Source: Mugil cephalus | Taxonomy: Eukaryota > Chordata > Actinopteri > Mugiliformes > Mugilidae | Direction of reading: 5' to 3' | Assembly: GCF_022458985.1 (NCBI RefSeq) | Contig: NC_061772.1 | Span: forward strand, 10,468,001 to 10,532,000 | Length of the DNA: 64,000 bases | Part shown: one piece after another, positions 34,301 to 62,218 of the stretch | Layout: every line of letters starts with the position of its first letter | How positions within the stretch are numbered: position 1 is the first letter of the stretch | Program-made: the position numbers and the translations under genes | Notes under the pieces: generated by a model | The model's input: only the letters and a program-made list of their open reading frames with translations | Databases searched by the model: none | What the model was told of the DNA's origin: nothing

Positions 34301-37300
34301 GAAAGCAAACGTGAGAGAACCAGGTGTTGTCATCTTCTCTTCATGTGACATGATGTGGCACCATATCAGCCTTCAACCTCTGTGTGTCTGTTTCCACACC
34401 TGTTCCCTTATTGTAGCTTTGAGAAGATGATCAGTGGGATGTATCTGGGTGAGCTAGTGAGACTGGTCGTATTAAAGATGGCTAAACTGGGACTGCTGTT
34501 TGACGGCTACGTGTCTGAGGCCCTGAGGACCAAAGGCAAAATAACTACTGAAAACGTGGCTGCCATGGAGGAGTAAGTTATCTTTGTCTCTACTGTGTCA
34601 CAAAGACTGTGTCTCTGTCTGGAAACAGCAAGATATTAAATTACATATAATTATTGATTTCTCAGGAACAAAAATGGACTGAAGAACACCAGAGACATCC
34701 TAACGGAGCTTAGTTTGAACCCGACACCTGACGACTGTGTCGCTGTCCAACAAGTCAGCACCATAGTGTCCTTCAGGTCCTCAAACCTGGTGGCTGCAGG
34801 ACTGGCTGGCATCTTAACCCGAATCAGGCAAAACCGAAATCTGAGGGCATTAAAGATCACTGTGGCCGTGGATGGAACGCTGTATAAGACACACCCGCAG
34901 TAAGTCACCAAACTTTCATATGCTGGCAGCGCACATGAATAGGAAAATACTGTATTTTTGATGGAAAGCTGCAAATAATACAATCTATGGATGATTTAGT
35001 AATTTTGCTGTATGGGAGCTCACTGCCACGACTGGACATCAGTTTGATCATTAACACATGTTTTATCTCCTCTGTGACACATAAAACTGGGAGATGTGAA
35101 AAAAAAATAGAGTAGAGTCAGTAAATCAATCATCAGTTGTGGATCAGGTTCAGACTTGACAGCCGACAGCAGACAACTCTAAAATAAATCCTGCAAACTT
35201 TATGCCTAAAATAATACAACCATATAAAATACTCTGACTGGTCACATGTCTGTGGCCAGTTAAACAAGATTGCCATCTTGTGTCAGACTTTTATGTATGA
35301 ATGTTGTTTGCTTCTTTATTTCAGGTATTCCAAACGCCTCCATAAAGTTGTGCGCCGGTTGATTCCTGAGTGTAATGTTAGATTCGTCGTCTCAGACCAC
35401 GGCAGCAGCAAAGGTGCCGCCCTGGTCACAGCAGTCGCCCAGCGTCTTGCATCACGGAAGCAACAGGTTAGGGATCTGTGTGGGTGCATGAGCGCACTGC
35501 TATTGTCCTGCACTGTTGGATCATCTTTGCCATTTCTTTTCGTACCTGATACACAATGTCTGCGGTACTCCAGGTGGACGAGACACTGGCGCCCTTCAGA
35601 CTGAGCCAAGAGCAGCTGCAGCTGGTCAAGGCCAGGATGAGGGCGGGCCTGGAGGCGGGGCTGAAGACGAGAGGCTCCTCTGCCGTCAAGATGCTGCCTT
35701 CGCTTGTTCACCGTCTACCTGACGGCACAGGTCAGGAACTAAACCTGCCACAACACTCACACCTCTGTCAATTACGCACGCGGTTACACATTTTCTGTGT
35801 GTGTTTTTTCAGAGCATGGGAACTTCCTCTCCTTTGATCTGGGAGGAACCTACTTCAGAGCTTTGCAGGTAAAATTAAAAACAGGTCTTCAGCAGAGCTC
35901 CCATCTTTACCATAAAATCTACACCGTGCCACTGGAGATGATGCAAGGGTCTGGAGAAGAGGTAAACAACATAACACAGACAGGCTGACCACTGAAATAG
36001 TGTAAATAAATTAATTAAGAAATATTTTATTTGCAGAGCCAAGAAACACATATATGATGGATTATCTAAATAAGTTTTATTTGTTTTCTGTCTGTAGTTG
36101 TTTGATCACATAGCACAGTGTGTAAGTGACTTCCTGGACTACATGGGGCTGAAGAATGCTCGCCTTCCTGCCGGCTTCACCTTCTCCTTTCCCTGCGACC
36201 AGAAAGCCATTAATAAAGTAAGCACGGACATCAGAGTGGGGGTCTTTCAGCTTGAGTTCGGCTACGGAAGAAACCCTTTTCTTACTGGAATAGCAACCAA
36301 TGATACAAGAATGACTTCCTTTTTATTGTAGCTATGGTTCTTAAATAACTTACAAAGAATAAACACTAATTATATTTTTCTTTGTCATCTTTTTCAACCC
36401 GTGTGTGACTTGTAGGCCACGTTGGTGACCTGGACCAAAGGCTTCAATGCCTCACACTGTGAAGGACAAAGTGTTACTGACATGTTGCAGGAGGCCATCA
36501 AGAGACGCAACGTGAGTCAAATTACAGCAAGTTTTATAACGAATATCAGGGCTTTGACTGATGAGGGGAGAGAGCACATGAAGTTCATACGAGTCCAATA
36601 TGTATGAATGTGTTTGTGTGCCCACACACATTGTGTTTATGTCTACAGGACTTTGACTTGGACATAGTCGCAATTATCAATGACACAGTTGGGACAATGG
36701 TGAGCTGCGCCTATGAAGACCCTCAGTGTGAAGTTGGACTCATTGTTGGTGTGTGAAGACATTTTGGATACTAGATATATTAGTCATGGACACTGGTCCT
36801 TGAATTCAAACCGACTCGTAACTTAAACTGAAAGAGCTGGAACGTTTACACTCACAACATTGAGCTGACACAATTTAAGGCTGTTTGTGTATTTCTAAAA
36901 TTCCTACAAAATCCTATTCAATATGTGTCTGCTTCACAGGATCTGGCACAAATGTGTGTTACATGGAGGAACTGAACAACGTTGAGAAGATCAAACCAAG
37001 CTGTCCGTCTGAAGGAGCGGAGGACAGGGTAGGAAAACAAATCTTACCTTGTTCGGGCTGTCTGTGAGCTTCGGTTCTGTTGTGGGACTTATATATCAAT
37101 TCCTCTCATTGGTTTTTGTACTTGGCAGGACGAAGGAGAGAAAGATGAGGCCAATATATCACAGATGTGTATAAATACAGAGTGGGGAAGTCTGGGTGAC
37201 GATGGCTCCATGGATGATATCATCACACGCTACGACATAGAGATGGACCAAAACTCACTCAACCCTGGAAAACAAAGGTAGAAACACTCACTGTGAAAAC

Positions 37301-39852
37301 ATATTGCTACCTGCTTGTACCGTGTGGTTTACCTTCTATCGTGTTTTATGCCGATATTTTCCACCTACGTGTCTCATGCTCAAGTTGTGTGTTGTCAGAC
37401 TTGGTAGGTATGTTGGTGATCATCCTTTTTTGTGTGTCTGTTTAGGTTTGAAAAGCTGATCGGTGGGATGTATTTAGGTGAAATTGTCCGGCAGCTGTTA
37501 CTGGATTTAACCAGAGGAGGTTTGCTGTTCAGAGGACGAGTCACAGATGCCTTGAAGACGCCTGGGATATTCCAAACTCCCTATTTGTCCCAAATAGAGT
37601 GGTAGGAGAAACACCTCAGTCAAATATTCAAACATGTCACACAAATCTCCTGTGGATATATGGCTGCATGCCCCAAAACCACTGACTGTATAGTTTCACT
37701 ACATATCCAAGTCGCCTCTTCAGTTCTAAATGAGTGGTGCTGTCATGTGTTGTCTCCCTCTAGTGACCGCCTGGCTCTACTGCAGGTCAGATCCATTCTG
37801 CAGCAGCTTGGCCTCGACAGCACCTGCAACGACAGCATCATTGTCAAAGAGGTAGAACACAGAAAAGAAATGAGTAAAATGTCATGTTTGTAGATGAGCC
37901 GATGTTTTCTATGAGACCTGTGTGGTTTTGAAGTAAAAGGCCATTTTACAGGTTGATCTAATAAGACAGGTTACACACACATAGAGTTTAGTACAGTGCT
38001 AACCGTAGATGTTTTGACCTCCTACAGGGAAAACATGGGTGTAATTTAAAGGCTGAGTGTGTAGGCTTTCAGAATCAGATTCACTTTATCGATCCCAGCA
38101 GGAAATTACCTTTCGTTACAGCAGCTCCTACTCAAAGTGCACAAGTGTTAAGAACAAAGAGCAATGTAGCCAATAAGAATAAGTGAGGGTAAGTAAACAA
38201 TTGTAGTAAGAATACATGCATCAATGTAAAAAAAATATAAGAAATATATATAAACAATATGTACAAGGATAAGTGAACCTGTGATCCGAGTTGTTGCACA
38301 GCGGGAAATTATTGCACAGAAATGATTGCACATGGTGAGTCCAGAGTCCAGTAATATATAAGGAAATATGTTCAAGTATATGAAAATAAAGTGAACATGA
38401 GTTATTGCACAATATCAGTATAAATGTGGTTATAAATGTGGGTTATTGCACATGGCGAGTCCAGAGTCCAATAGTACATAAGGAAATATGTACAAATATA
38501 TGAAAATAAAGTGAACATGAGTTATTGTACATTATCAGTATGAATATGTTTATAAATATGGGTTATGCACACATAGAGCGAGGAGTTGCACAGGTTGATG
38601 GCCACAGGCAGGAATGATTTCCTGTGGCGCTCTTAGTGCATTGTGCTGTGACCAGTCTGGAGCTGAAAGAACTCCTGTGTCTGACCAGCACGACATGGAG
38701 TGGGTTCGACTCATTGTTCAAGATGGCTTTCACTTTGAGAAGCATTCTACTCAATCAGAGAGATTTAGTAGCTTTAGTCTCATTGCAGGTTGCAGCCAAT
38801 AAATGTTCCTCTCATTAACGCCTTCCAAGCATGTAGGACGACGTATGGTATGGTAACTGCATAGACAAGTTAAAGGTCCTCTCTAGAGGGAGTGTTTGGT
38901 TTGTCTCTTCTGGGCTACTGTAGAAACATGGTGGTGCAATATGAGGATTGGTTGCGTAAACGAGGACCTGCTCCCTATCTAGATATATATAAAGGGCACA
39001 ATGTTACCTAATAAGAACACAATATATTTATTTAGGAAATGAAATAATCAAAAAATAAAAATTGTTTTCTATTTCTGCTAATAGATTCTTCTCAGTCCTA
39101 CACACTAGACATTTAGGCCACATCAGAAAGACTATATTTAAAAACAACAGAGGCTCATTAATGCTTTTCTACTGGGAGGAATGACTTAATATATGCATGC
39201 ATTAATATTAAGCGTTATACTTTTAAAACGGGGACAATATTTGATGTACTTCTGGTCTCAGATTGACTAAAGAATAGAGGGAGGTTAAGAGTTTAAATTC
39301 TGAGTCGTGCAATATCTAAAAAGAAATCACTGTTGAAACCTCATTTTGAGGTTGAGTAACATTTTTCAAGTGCTTTGTGGAGTGGGGTATTGTCTGGCTC
39401 AGCGAACTGTGGCACAAGGAGACTGTTAACTGAAGCAATAATGATAAATGTTTCATTGTCCCATAGGTATGCAGGGTGGTATCACGCCGAGCTGCTCAGT
39501 TGTGCGGTGCAGGGATGGCAGCTGTGGTCGATAAGATCAGAGAGAACAGAGGACTGAACCATCTGAACATCACAGTAGGGGTCGATGGGGCGCTCTACAA
39601 ACTCCATCCACAGTGAGTTATTTCAATTAGTTTTGGCAAATGGTCAAAATCTAGACCAGGTTGTGTATAATTCAGTTCAAGTAAACTGTGTGTTTTTCTT
39701 CTGCTGTTGTTTCTAGTTTCTCTCGGGTCCTCCAGGAGACTGTCAGGGTTTTGGCTCCGCAGTGTGATGTGAAGTTCGTGCTGACTGAGGAAGGCAGCGG
39801 GAGAGGGGCCGCCCTCATTGCAGCTATGACCAGACAGAAGCAAGAGATGTAG
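31304..39852 (+). CDS. hkdc1: HKDC1, tandem hexokinase-domain protein, 21 coding exons
   Basis: Predicted fifth vertebrate hexokinase, two fused halves, 934 residues. Exons: 31304-31366, 32280-32442, 32545-32702, 32819-32941, 33079-33174, 33333-33432, 34127-34310, 34417-34572, 34666-34899, 35325-35466, 35574-35730, 35813-35961, 36098-36217, 36416-36511, 36649-36748, 36940-37028, 37129-37277, 37446-37601, 37764-37851, 39467-39612, 39717-39852. [17 protein letters not shown] matches the HKDC1 anchor rather than HK1. Glucose and catalytic residues persist in both halves: SFPC, W(S/T)K, (V/I)NDTV with the catalytic Asp, NTEWG, NPGKQ.FEK. Oddities: an 18-residue insertion ([10 protein letters not shown] plus [12 protein letters not shown]) at an extra 100-bp intron; LGGTYFR instead of LGGTNFR in the C half; WSK for WTK in the N half; a 3-residue insertion in exon 3. 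It lies directly upstream of hk1 in the same orientation. A candidate poly(A) signal is at 40294-40299. Confidence 0.93.
33433..34126 (+). other. hkdc1 intron 6
   Basis: AT-rich intron of about 0.7 kb. It contains no exon or recognisable element. Confidence 0.5.
37852..39466 (+). other. hkdc1 intron within the 234-bp-equivalent exon
   Basis: A 1615-bp intron separating GTCAAAGAG (end 37851) from GTATGCAGGGTG (start 39467). It contains a dispersed repeat with a 120-bp tandem array (38072-38800). The rest is AT-rich and non-coding. Confidence 0.65.
38072..38800. repeat. Dispersed teleost repeat with a 120-bp tandem array
   Basis: Begins AGAATCAGATTCACTTTATC then GATCCCAGCAGGAAATT, a start shared by common fish repeats. 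Inside, a unit with exact 120-bp period (for example ATTGCACATGG at about 38325 and 38445, GTTATTG at 38401 and 38521) is present in about 2.2 copies from 38320 to 38575. It then continues with CACAGGCAGGAATGATTTCC, which I recall from interspersed repeats of other teleosts. The family name is not certain. Confidence 0.6.
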
Positions 39853-40577
39853 TTTCACACCGTTTTTTGTTTGTCTTTTTAGTTTTTCACTCATTTATGC
39901 CTCTGTGTGAATTGCTGTCTTGTGAGTGATGACCACCTGCCCCAATCAGGCAAAGGTGTTTCCTCTGAAACAGGACTGTGAAAGATTAAAATCCCTTTTC
40001 TTACTGAATATTTAAATAGCAAATAATAGATTTTTAAATGAATCTTAGATGGTCACTTACTGTGCTTACTTATAGGACTTAAATTCAGATCATGTCATCG
40101 TTGCCTCTTGTCTGCACCAGGTTAGGCTCAGCCTGGCTGCCCAGTGTTGGCTCTAGTGCAACATTCTGGGTCAGGTCATTTTCATATTTGTCTTTGATTG
40201 ATTGCTAGCTCAATTGCAACCCAATATAAATTTAGCCTATGAAAAATATTTGGCTCTATTAGCTGTACAATGCTACACTTTTAGTGCATGCTAAATAAAG
40301 CGCATTAAAACCCTGCAGTCGACTCAAGGCCAGCACTTCGTGTGAGGCCAAACCAAATTTGATTACCTGCTGACACAGTTGTTACAGCTGCAACTGAAAT
40401 GTAGGACAACAAGCTGCAGTAGCTTCAGATCCTCTGAAGATGTGAACTGAACATTAATTAATCCCTAACAACTCCTGTTCACTGTTCAACTTCCAGTTCT
40501 TCTGTTCAGCTTTTAAACTAATTTTTAACTTTAATTTGTTGTAATTTGGTTAAAAGGTGAATAGTAGATTTTCATAC

Positions 40578-40642
<65 letters not shown>

Positions 40643-43600
40643 GTCAGCAGTATCTCAGAATTGATGAAGGGCAGGAGGGGGATTGGAATGAGGCTGACCA
40701 CATTGTGCAACAATAAAGCAGCACTCTGTTCAGTCATTCTGGACTCACTCTGCCCTTGTGATTTTTAATCTGTCTCTCTCTGGTCTCTGTGCATCTGTGC
40801 CATTTTAATCATTGTGTCTCTCTGCTGTGTCTGTCTCTGCTAGCTTTGCCCACACGTCTATGTCTTTGTCTGTCTGCACGTCACATTAGCAGCACAGACA
40901 GAAACCTGGAAAAATCCACTGAAAGACCTCTGCATTGCAGGTGGTTAATGTTAAAGTTCAACTGATGCTTGCATGTTTTAGCAGTTTTTTTAGACTGAAA
41001 ACACAGCTCGTGTTTGTGTTTACAAGTTGCATTATAATCTGAAAACAACGATCTGACGGTGCTGGATAGGGGATGAGCAATGCAGGGACCAGTAATCTAT
41101 CTACTAATCTATTCATGACAGATAAGATGTTGTGTTGAAGATGAAGACAAGGCAGAGAGACAGCAGCCGAGGGTTAAAACTAAAATAATGTACAGCACTA
41201 CTAAATCAACAAGATGGTAAAAATGTGAAGGAGGAAAATAATTAGAAAGGATTAAAGGAGGTAAATGTTGAGAAAACTGCATGCTAGCAGTTCAGCTAAT
41301 CTACGAGGGATTAACATGTTAGACTGCTACCAGCTGATGGCTACATCACAGTCACACACACAGACACGCACACACAGTAATCCCACTCTGTCCTAGCTAG
41401 TACTGACCTAGTATCTTCACAGTTGAACTGCACATGACACTCTTGTGCAGCTTCAAAGCAGCACTGCACACAAACACATCTAGACTTCTGAAGCACAGAG
41501 CAGCGACTGAGACTTCCCATATTCATGTCCACTCACCATTTGACCCTTCCTGACTATCTTTTTTGAGATTCCCTTGACATCTTTTAGATTTGTAGGTGTT
41601 GAAATCTCTGCGTGGGTGTCTCTTTGTCTCCCCTGTAAACCAACAATAAGAGCTTTGACACACACTTTCTCTGAGACACAATGCACACACACACACACAG
41701 AGATATGTCCAGTTCTGAGCCGCCGGTTCCTCAGGGCCTTTAATGGGGCGACTATATTCTGGAGGGACTGTGCGCTGCACATTCCACATGGATTTGTTTG
41801 CAGAGATACAGTGAATTAAAACTCGAAGCCAGGTTTTGAGTGTCTGCGTGGACTGGAGATGCCACAGTGCACCAAAACATCACTGGGATAATGAAGACTG
41901 TTGATGGCAGCCCTGATGGATTATGGGAAACCAATATCGAGGAAGGTAACAGAATTACTCATGGGAAAGAGAAACAATTGAGTTTGTAGAAAAGGGTTGG
42001 GGAAGATACTGGAAATGAATGTCAGATGTTGTTTTGATCTGCAGAGTTAGACTATTTCTTTAGCACACTGTCATACGTCTCAGCCTGTAGCAGGAAGATG
42101 AATAACTTAGAAAATTGTCTGGACTGTGAATTTTTAAAGCAGGTGGCTGCTCAGGGGCCTTACATAACACAGGATTACTCAGTATCATTTGGGTCGACAA
42201 TTAATTTGATTAATGAAAAATTAAAATTTGCACTACCAACGCACAATACCCAGTTATACATTCCCTATTATTTGGTTAATTTTACACTTTTTGCTATTTG
42301 CACTTATCATTAGATGCCGAACTGTATGTAGTTGTGTATGTACCTGTACTATAGGCAATACATTTTAGTTTATATATTGCTTTTAAAGTATTCCACATGT
42401 TGTAAAATATTATCAGATTTGGTAAGAAGTAGAAGAATGAAGGTATTAATCCATCACAGAACACACGCACACACACACTTATATTTATTGTCATCACATC
42501 TGACATTGATTTATTTTAATAAACGTTTTATCATGTCAAGTATTAAATGTCAGAAATGTATTAGTTGAGAACTAAAACCCTTAACAAAGATGATACCTGA
42601 AAATTTTATGATCAAATATCAAAACTAGTGGAATTATCTTTTCATTTACTGACTGGTTTCTTGATGCTTGGAGAAGTTCTTAAACTATTCTGGGCCTCAG
42701 CAGGGGCGTTTCGCTCCCAAGGGCCCCGTACGAGGTTAATCTTACCATGAGTGGTGTAGATTGATATGAAGTATAAACTTCAGTGGCTTCACCCTTTAAG
42801 TAGTTAAGAGGCCAGTTTCCTGTCATATGAAGACGGGGTGATTGCTGATAAAGAATCATTGCAGACCGACCAAACTTAGACATTTTGCCAGACTAAGACA
42901 TTTTACACAAAGTCGACTGTACTTTAGGCTCAATGGAACCATGGTAATTTGTGCTTTATGTAAGCAACTCTCATTTCTGGCCACTGCGCACATGAATACA
43001 ACAAGCCTGGTTGGGTTGGAGGGCAACAACGTTAATTGTCACCCTGAGTAAAGAGGAGCTGTAAGAAACTGTAGGAAATATTATCTAGAACACTTACAAT
43101 GTACTTAAGATGCACATTAGACTTAGATTAGATTTGGTCCACACTCGATGCCATTTGGCATTAAAGATGGAACTGAGTTCACAGCCCACTTAAGCACATA
43201 AAGGAATACAGTTCCTCTTTTTGGTTGCTCTCTAGAGGATCCAGACAACAAGCGGTTGTTGTTGTGATGTCATGTCTGTCTGAAAGAACAGTGGAGCTTG
43301 AGAAAGTGGCTGTCTGATGGTCTGACTCCCGGGATGATCGAGTGACTGGCTTTCGATTTAAATAATGAACAAGCAGGTGCACTGAGCACTAGTGCCGGTA
43401 GCTTGTGCTCCTCTGTCGGGTTACTCAGCACTCAGAGTGAATGACATTTAAAACAAGGCATCGCAACACACCTCTTTTCATTGCAAACATCCAATAATTT
43501 CCATAGCTGTTAGACATGGGGTGGGTTCGGAAACCGGAATTTAATCAATTTAATCAGGAACTGTAGAAAAATGTTACATGCCTGAAACCTAAATTCAGAT

Positions 43601-44773
43601 TGTGATTGCAATACTTGGTTGTTCAGTCTGATGTCTGCAGTGTGGCTTGCAGCTAAACCTCAGTTGAAGTTGAGTTGACTTCAGGTCAGCTCATTGCAGC
43701 CTCTTTGTCTCTTCTTAGTAGTCTTTGTCAACTTCCTCTTAACACTTTGTCATGGAGTCTGTACTGAGAATCTGCTTATTGTGGCATTTTATGGCAACTG
43801 GCAGCCATTTTGTTTTTACGTGTGATCGTACCCAATCAGGAATACGCGTTTGGGGATTCTGAAGCTGTTATTTAATAGTTTATGAGGCTATAATGGTTCA
43901 CAGTTTTGTTTAAACTGAAATAGAAGATCATAAACATATAATGTGAAGACATCAAGATTAAATAAAACAGCTTTGCTGTAGAGTCACTATAGATTAGAAA
44001 AGGATGCTCCACTTAAACCAAACTATGCCCCACACGTCCACGCTGACTTCCCGTATGTCAGGTTTACTGACCATATCACAGGCACAAATAAAAGCTCAGA
44101 ACGGAGGGTTTTCCTCCTACTGACCTACACAGCAAACCAAATGACTAAGGAGCTCACATGGGTGTGTGACTCATTTTACTGACCGACACTTGGAAAGAAA
44201 CTTTACAACTTCCTTGTAACAGTAAAACAGTAATTCCCTCCTTCACCACATCTCATTCTTTTCCCCATGCCCTTCTTTCTCCTCACCGTCTCTCCTCCCC
44301 CCTCTAATTAAGTCGTGCTCCTCTTCCCCCTGCATCATGAGTTGGCCTCCAAGGCGTCAGCACGCTGAGCCAATCACAGAAAAGAGGATGTGGTCTCAGA
44401 GGATAGTGGGCAGGGCCCAAGCTGAGGCCCTCCCTGCCTCTCTTTCTCTCTGCCTCCCACAGCTCAACTTGCTGTCTCACCCATGCTTCCTGGCTTCACT
44501 CACATGCAGAGAGAAGGAAGTGCTGTAGAGTCTTATTCAACACATGAAGCTGCTCTGTCCGTTTTAAATCCTACCGGATTGGATTTGGGATATCTTGATA
44601 TCTCCTGCTGCGTGTGACAGATTGAAACTAGGAAACAGAATCAGAGCACAGTTTGAGATACTTTTTCTTTTTTTTTTGTTGGTGGTATTTTAGATCCTCT
44701 TCTATCTGTGGCAGAGAGCGTGTGTGTGTCTGAGTGAGTCTGCATGTGTGCGTGAGAGTGAACGAGGACCAGA
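39853..44773. other. hkdc1-hk1 intergenic region
   Basis: About 4.9 kb. It starts with the hkdc1 3' untranslated region (AATAAA at 40294-40299), followed by a long GT microsatellite and AT-rich DNA. The pyrimidine-rich, moderately GC-rich part at about 44220-44770 is the likely hk1 promoter and 5' untranslated region. No protein-like exon was found. Alternative hk1 first exons could lie here but cannot be recognised by eye. Confidence 0.45.
40580..40641. repeat. GT dinucleotide microsatellite
   Basis: About 31 uninterrupted GT units, downstream of hkdc1. Val/Cys-run open frames across it are artefacts. Confidence 0.97.
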
Positions 44774-59384
<14,611 letters not shown>

Positions 59385-62218
59385 AAAATCTCCTCCGTCT
59401 AACTGTTATCTCCCCTCTACTCCGGCCTGACCCCACTCCCCCTCTCTCACCCATCGCCTCCTCCCCTCCTCAATCAAACCATTCCAGTCACCACATCACA
59501 CTCCAGTTCCTGCTTCTCGCTGTGTGTACGTGACACAGAGAAAAGGAGACAGCTCTGTTGTAGTTACATTGTATTTGATTAACTACTGTAACAGCACCCG
59601 GTCTCTTAAGGGTTTGGCAATTTTGTGAAACTTTTGTGAAACTTATCTTGCGGATAAAACACGCACGTTCAAGTCATATGCAGGGCAGGGTTAAAAACTG
59701 AAAAAAAAAAAAAAGAGATTGTTAATGCTCCTCTGTTTCCATCTAGAGGAAGCCTCTGGTAACTGCAGTCTGTTTCAGATTTCTCCAGCACACCTATTAT
59801 TATGAACAGATTGCACAAATTTTGATCACTGTTTTAGACAAAAGTTACCAAAGTATGTCTGCTGTAGGCGACTCACTGTCTGTACACACATAAGGGATAC
59901 GAGATGAAATATAAAAGTGTAATGAGATGAAAGGGAATATTTTTGCTTAAAGGTTTTAATATCTTACCCAGGTATAATACAATATGTTATGCATACATTG
60001 TTGCTATTTATTTTATTTTTGTATTGGGAAACGTTACTGTTGCTATGACTCGCAGAGAGGAAGCCATACAAGAAGTTCCCTCAGAAAACACCTGTCCTGT
60101 ATTTGAGGGAACAAGACCTGTGCTTTGGCAGGAAATTGCCACGTCGCTGAATGTGCATATTTGATCTAATCTAAGATAGCAATCTATATTACTGTCTGTA
60201 CTCTATTGTAAAATATGTCCTGTTGTTGGTACTAATCACAGCTGTTGCTGTTTTAAGAAGTTTCAGGCTTATCACCACCATGGTGAGACCTTGCAGTTAC
60301 TTGGCTACAGCCATAAAACAGAGATGTGGTGCTAACACGGATGTCAGAAGAACAACAATGGCCAAACAATGTATAAGTATAAATATATATATATATATAT
60401 GAACATTGCAGTAACTGAAACATGTAAGAGCTTAATGCACAGTTTGGAAAGAACGCATATCACTGAACTCACTTTCCAAAAAAGCTCAGGAGATGGTTAA
60501 TTGAACTACTGTACAGCTCAATCACATAACATGATTCATTCAAATTCGAATTCAAATATTTATTTTCTCTTGGACAAAGTCAAAATTAGTTAGTTATTAG
60601 TAGCTAAAGTTATTAATAATAACTACCATATATTGAATGACATGTTTTCTGCGAAAATTTTCACTGTAGGGGGCTGACCTTTTTAAATCAAATCTGAAGA
60701 TATTTTAAGACTACATAGGTCAGTGGTGTCCCTGTAGAGCTGCTGTCACTGGCTGGTGCGACTCTTGCTGGAAAAAAAAAACTGCCTGGAAAAAGAAGGC
60801 CAGCCTCTATTGTGTCCTAAACTACTCTGCCTTCATATTTTCCCCAAGGTTCTCAGACAAAAAGCCAACCCCACATAAAACACAAAACACCTTAATCTCT
60901 TTGCTTCTGTTCACAAAGCCTAGACTGAATCTGTCCAACACTGTCAATCAGTCGCTAAATAAAAATCAAACCTGTGTCAATCACAAGTTGTAGTCTTTTG
61001 TTTTTGTTTGTTTGTTTTTTTAATGGAGCCAGATACTTTGCCTCCATGTACATTATGATGTGTTTAGTCGTAGCTGCAGCTAACGTACAAACTTTAACAC
61101 CGTTAAAGTTCAGGTAGCGCACAAAACTTGGAAATAAACAAGATCTGTGTAGAGGCTTATTGCATTTCACTTTTATTTCCACGGTCACAATAATTCACCA
61201 TATTTCTGACTTTTCTGCAGGCCACAAACAACAAATGTCCCGTTTTGTGTAGACAACGTATACAGATGGTTCATGCTGCCACTGCTGTGTTACAAATCAA
61301 AAAGTTACAATGAATCGGAAGATTCCTACTTTAATTTGAGATCTTACTGCCCACAAGCTACATTATTTATAACGTCATGACTGCATTCGAAACGGTCACA
61401 AGTTCAACATTTAAATTTCCACTTCGCCAGCATATTTTACAATGAGATATTCAATACATGGTAGTGTTACATTTCACATCAGGTTCTTTTAAGTATCGGC
61501 ACTTTTTTCAAGTAGACTCTACTTTACATTGACCATAAAAATATGTTACATCTGTTTGAACCAGTAAAATCACAATATATAAGAGACATACTGTATCAAT
61601 GACACACTGTGACCAATACTCTGTACAGTAACAGATACATGCTACCCAGACAGCTAATCATTACAGACGTACTGCAAATTCAAGGCTGATTTTCCTTTTT
61701 TCTCCCGTCCCTGTTCCTTGCATCACTTCCATAATATTATTGTATGTAAGGCGTCACACTTTCACAAGGGCTTATTTATCGTACTCAGCCCGAACAACAA
61801 TAACTCATTTCCTAAAAGTGAATATTTTATCAAAATGTTGTCAGTGTGGCCAAGTCCAGATTTATTATTAAAGCTAACCTGTACATTGTTGTGGTTTTTC
61901 AATGGTAGCAAGGTTGGTTATATTTACAGTAAAATCAGTAACCTTTAATTATTGTGCAAAACCAGTAACCACAATGAAAAATCCAGAGCTGGGATGAAAA
62001 TAGTGGAAAATAGGGAGGAAGGTTTACGATAAAAGAAAAAAATGAAGACTGGATTCATCTTCAGACTCATAGCAGCAAATGTTTTTGGCCAGTAAATATT
62101 TTCATATGCACCGTCCTGGTATTAAGAGCAAAACTCAGCCCCATGGTCACATTCATTCACGTACATGCGTCTTTACTAGAGCAATGTTAATGGTCCCAAG
62201 TTCAATGAACTCCACATA
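59385..62218. other. hk1 3' UTR and hk1-tacr2 intergenic region
   Basis: Begins with the hk1 3' untranslated region, which could end after AATAAA at 60958-60963 or 61133-61138. An AT dinucleotide run lies near 60385-60400. The rest, where 3' ends of the convergent hk1 and tacr2 genes meet, is AT-rich and has no supported gene. Confidence 0.5.

Noticed and set aside
35316-35711. 131-codon minus-strand frame across the hkdc1 linker exon
   Set aside because: Antisense shadow of a conserved GC-rich hexokinase exon.
40531-40768. Open frames full of Thr-His or Cys-Val runs
   Set aside because: They only translate the GT/CA microsatellite.
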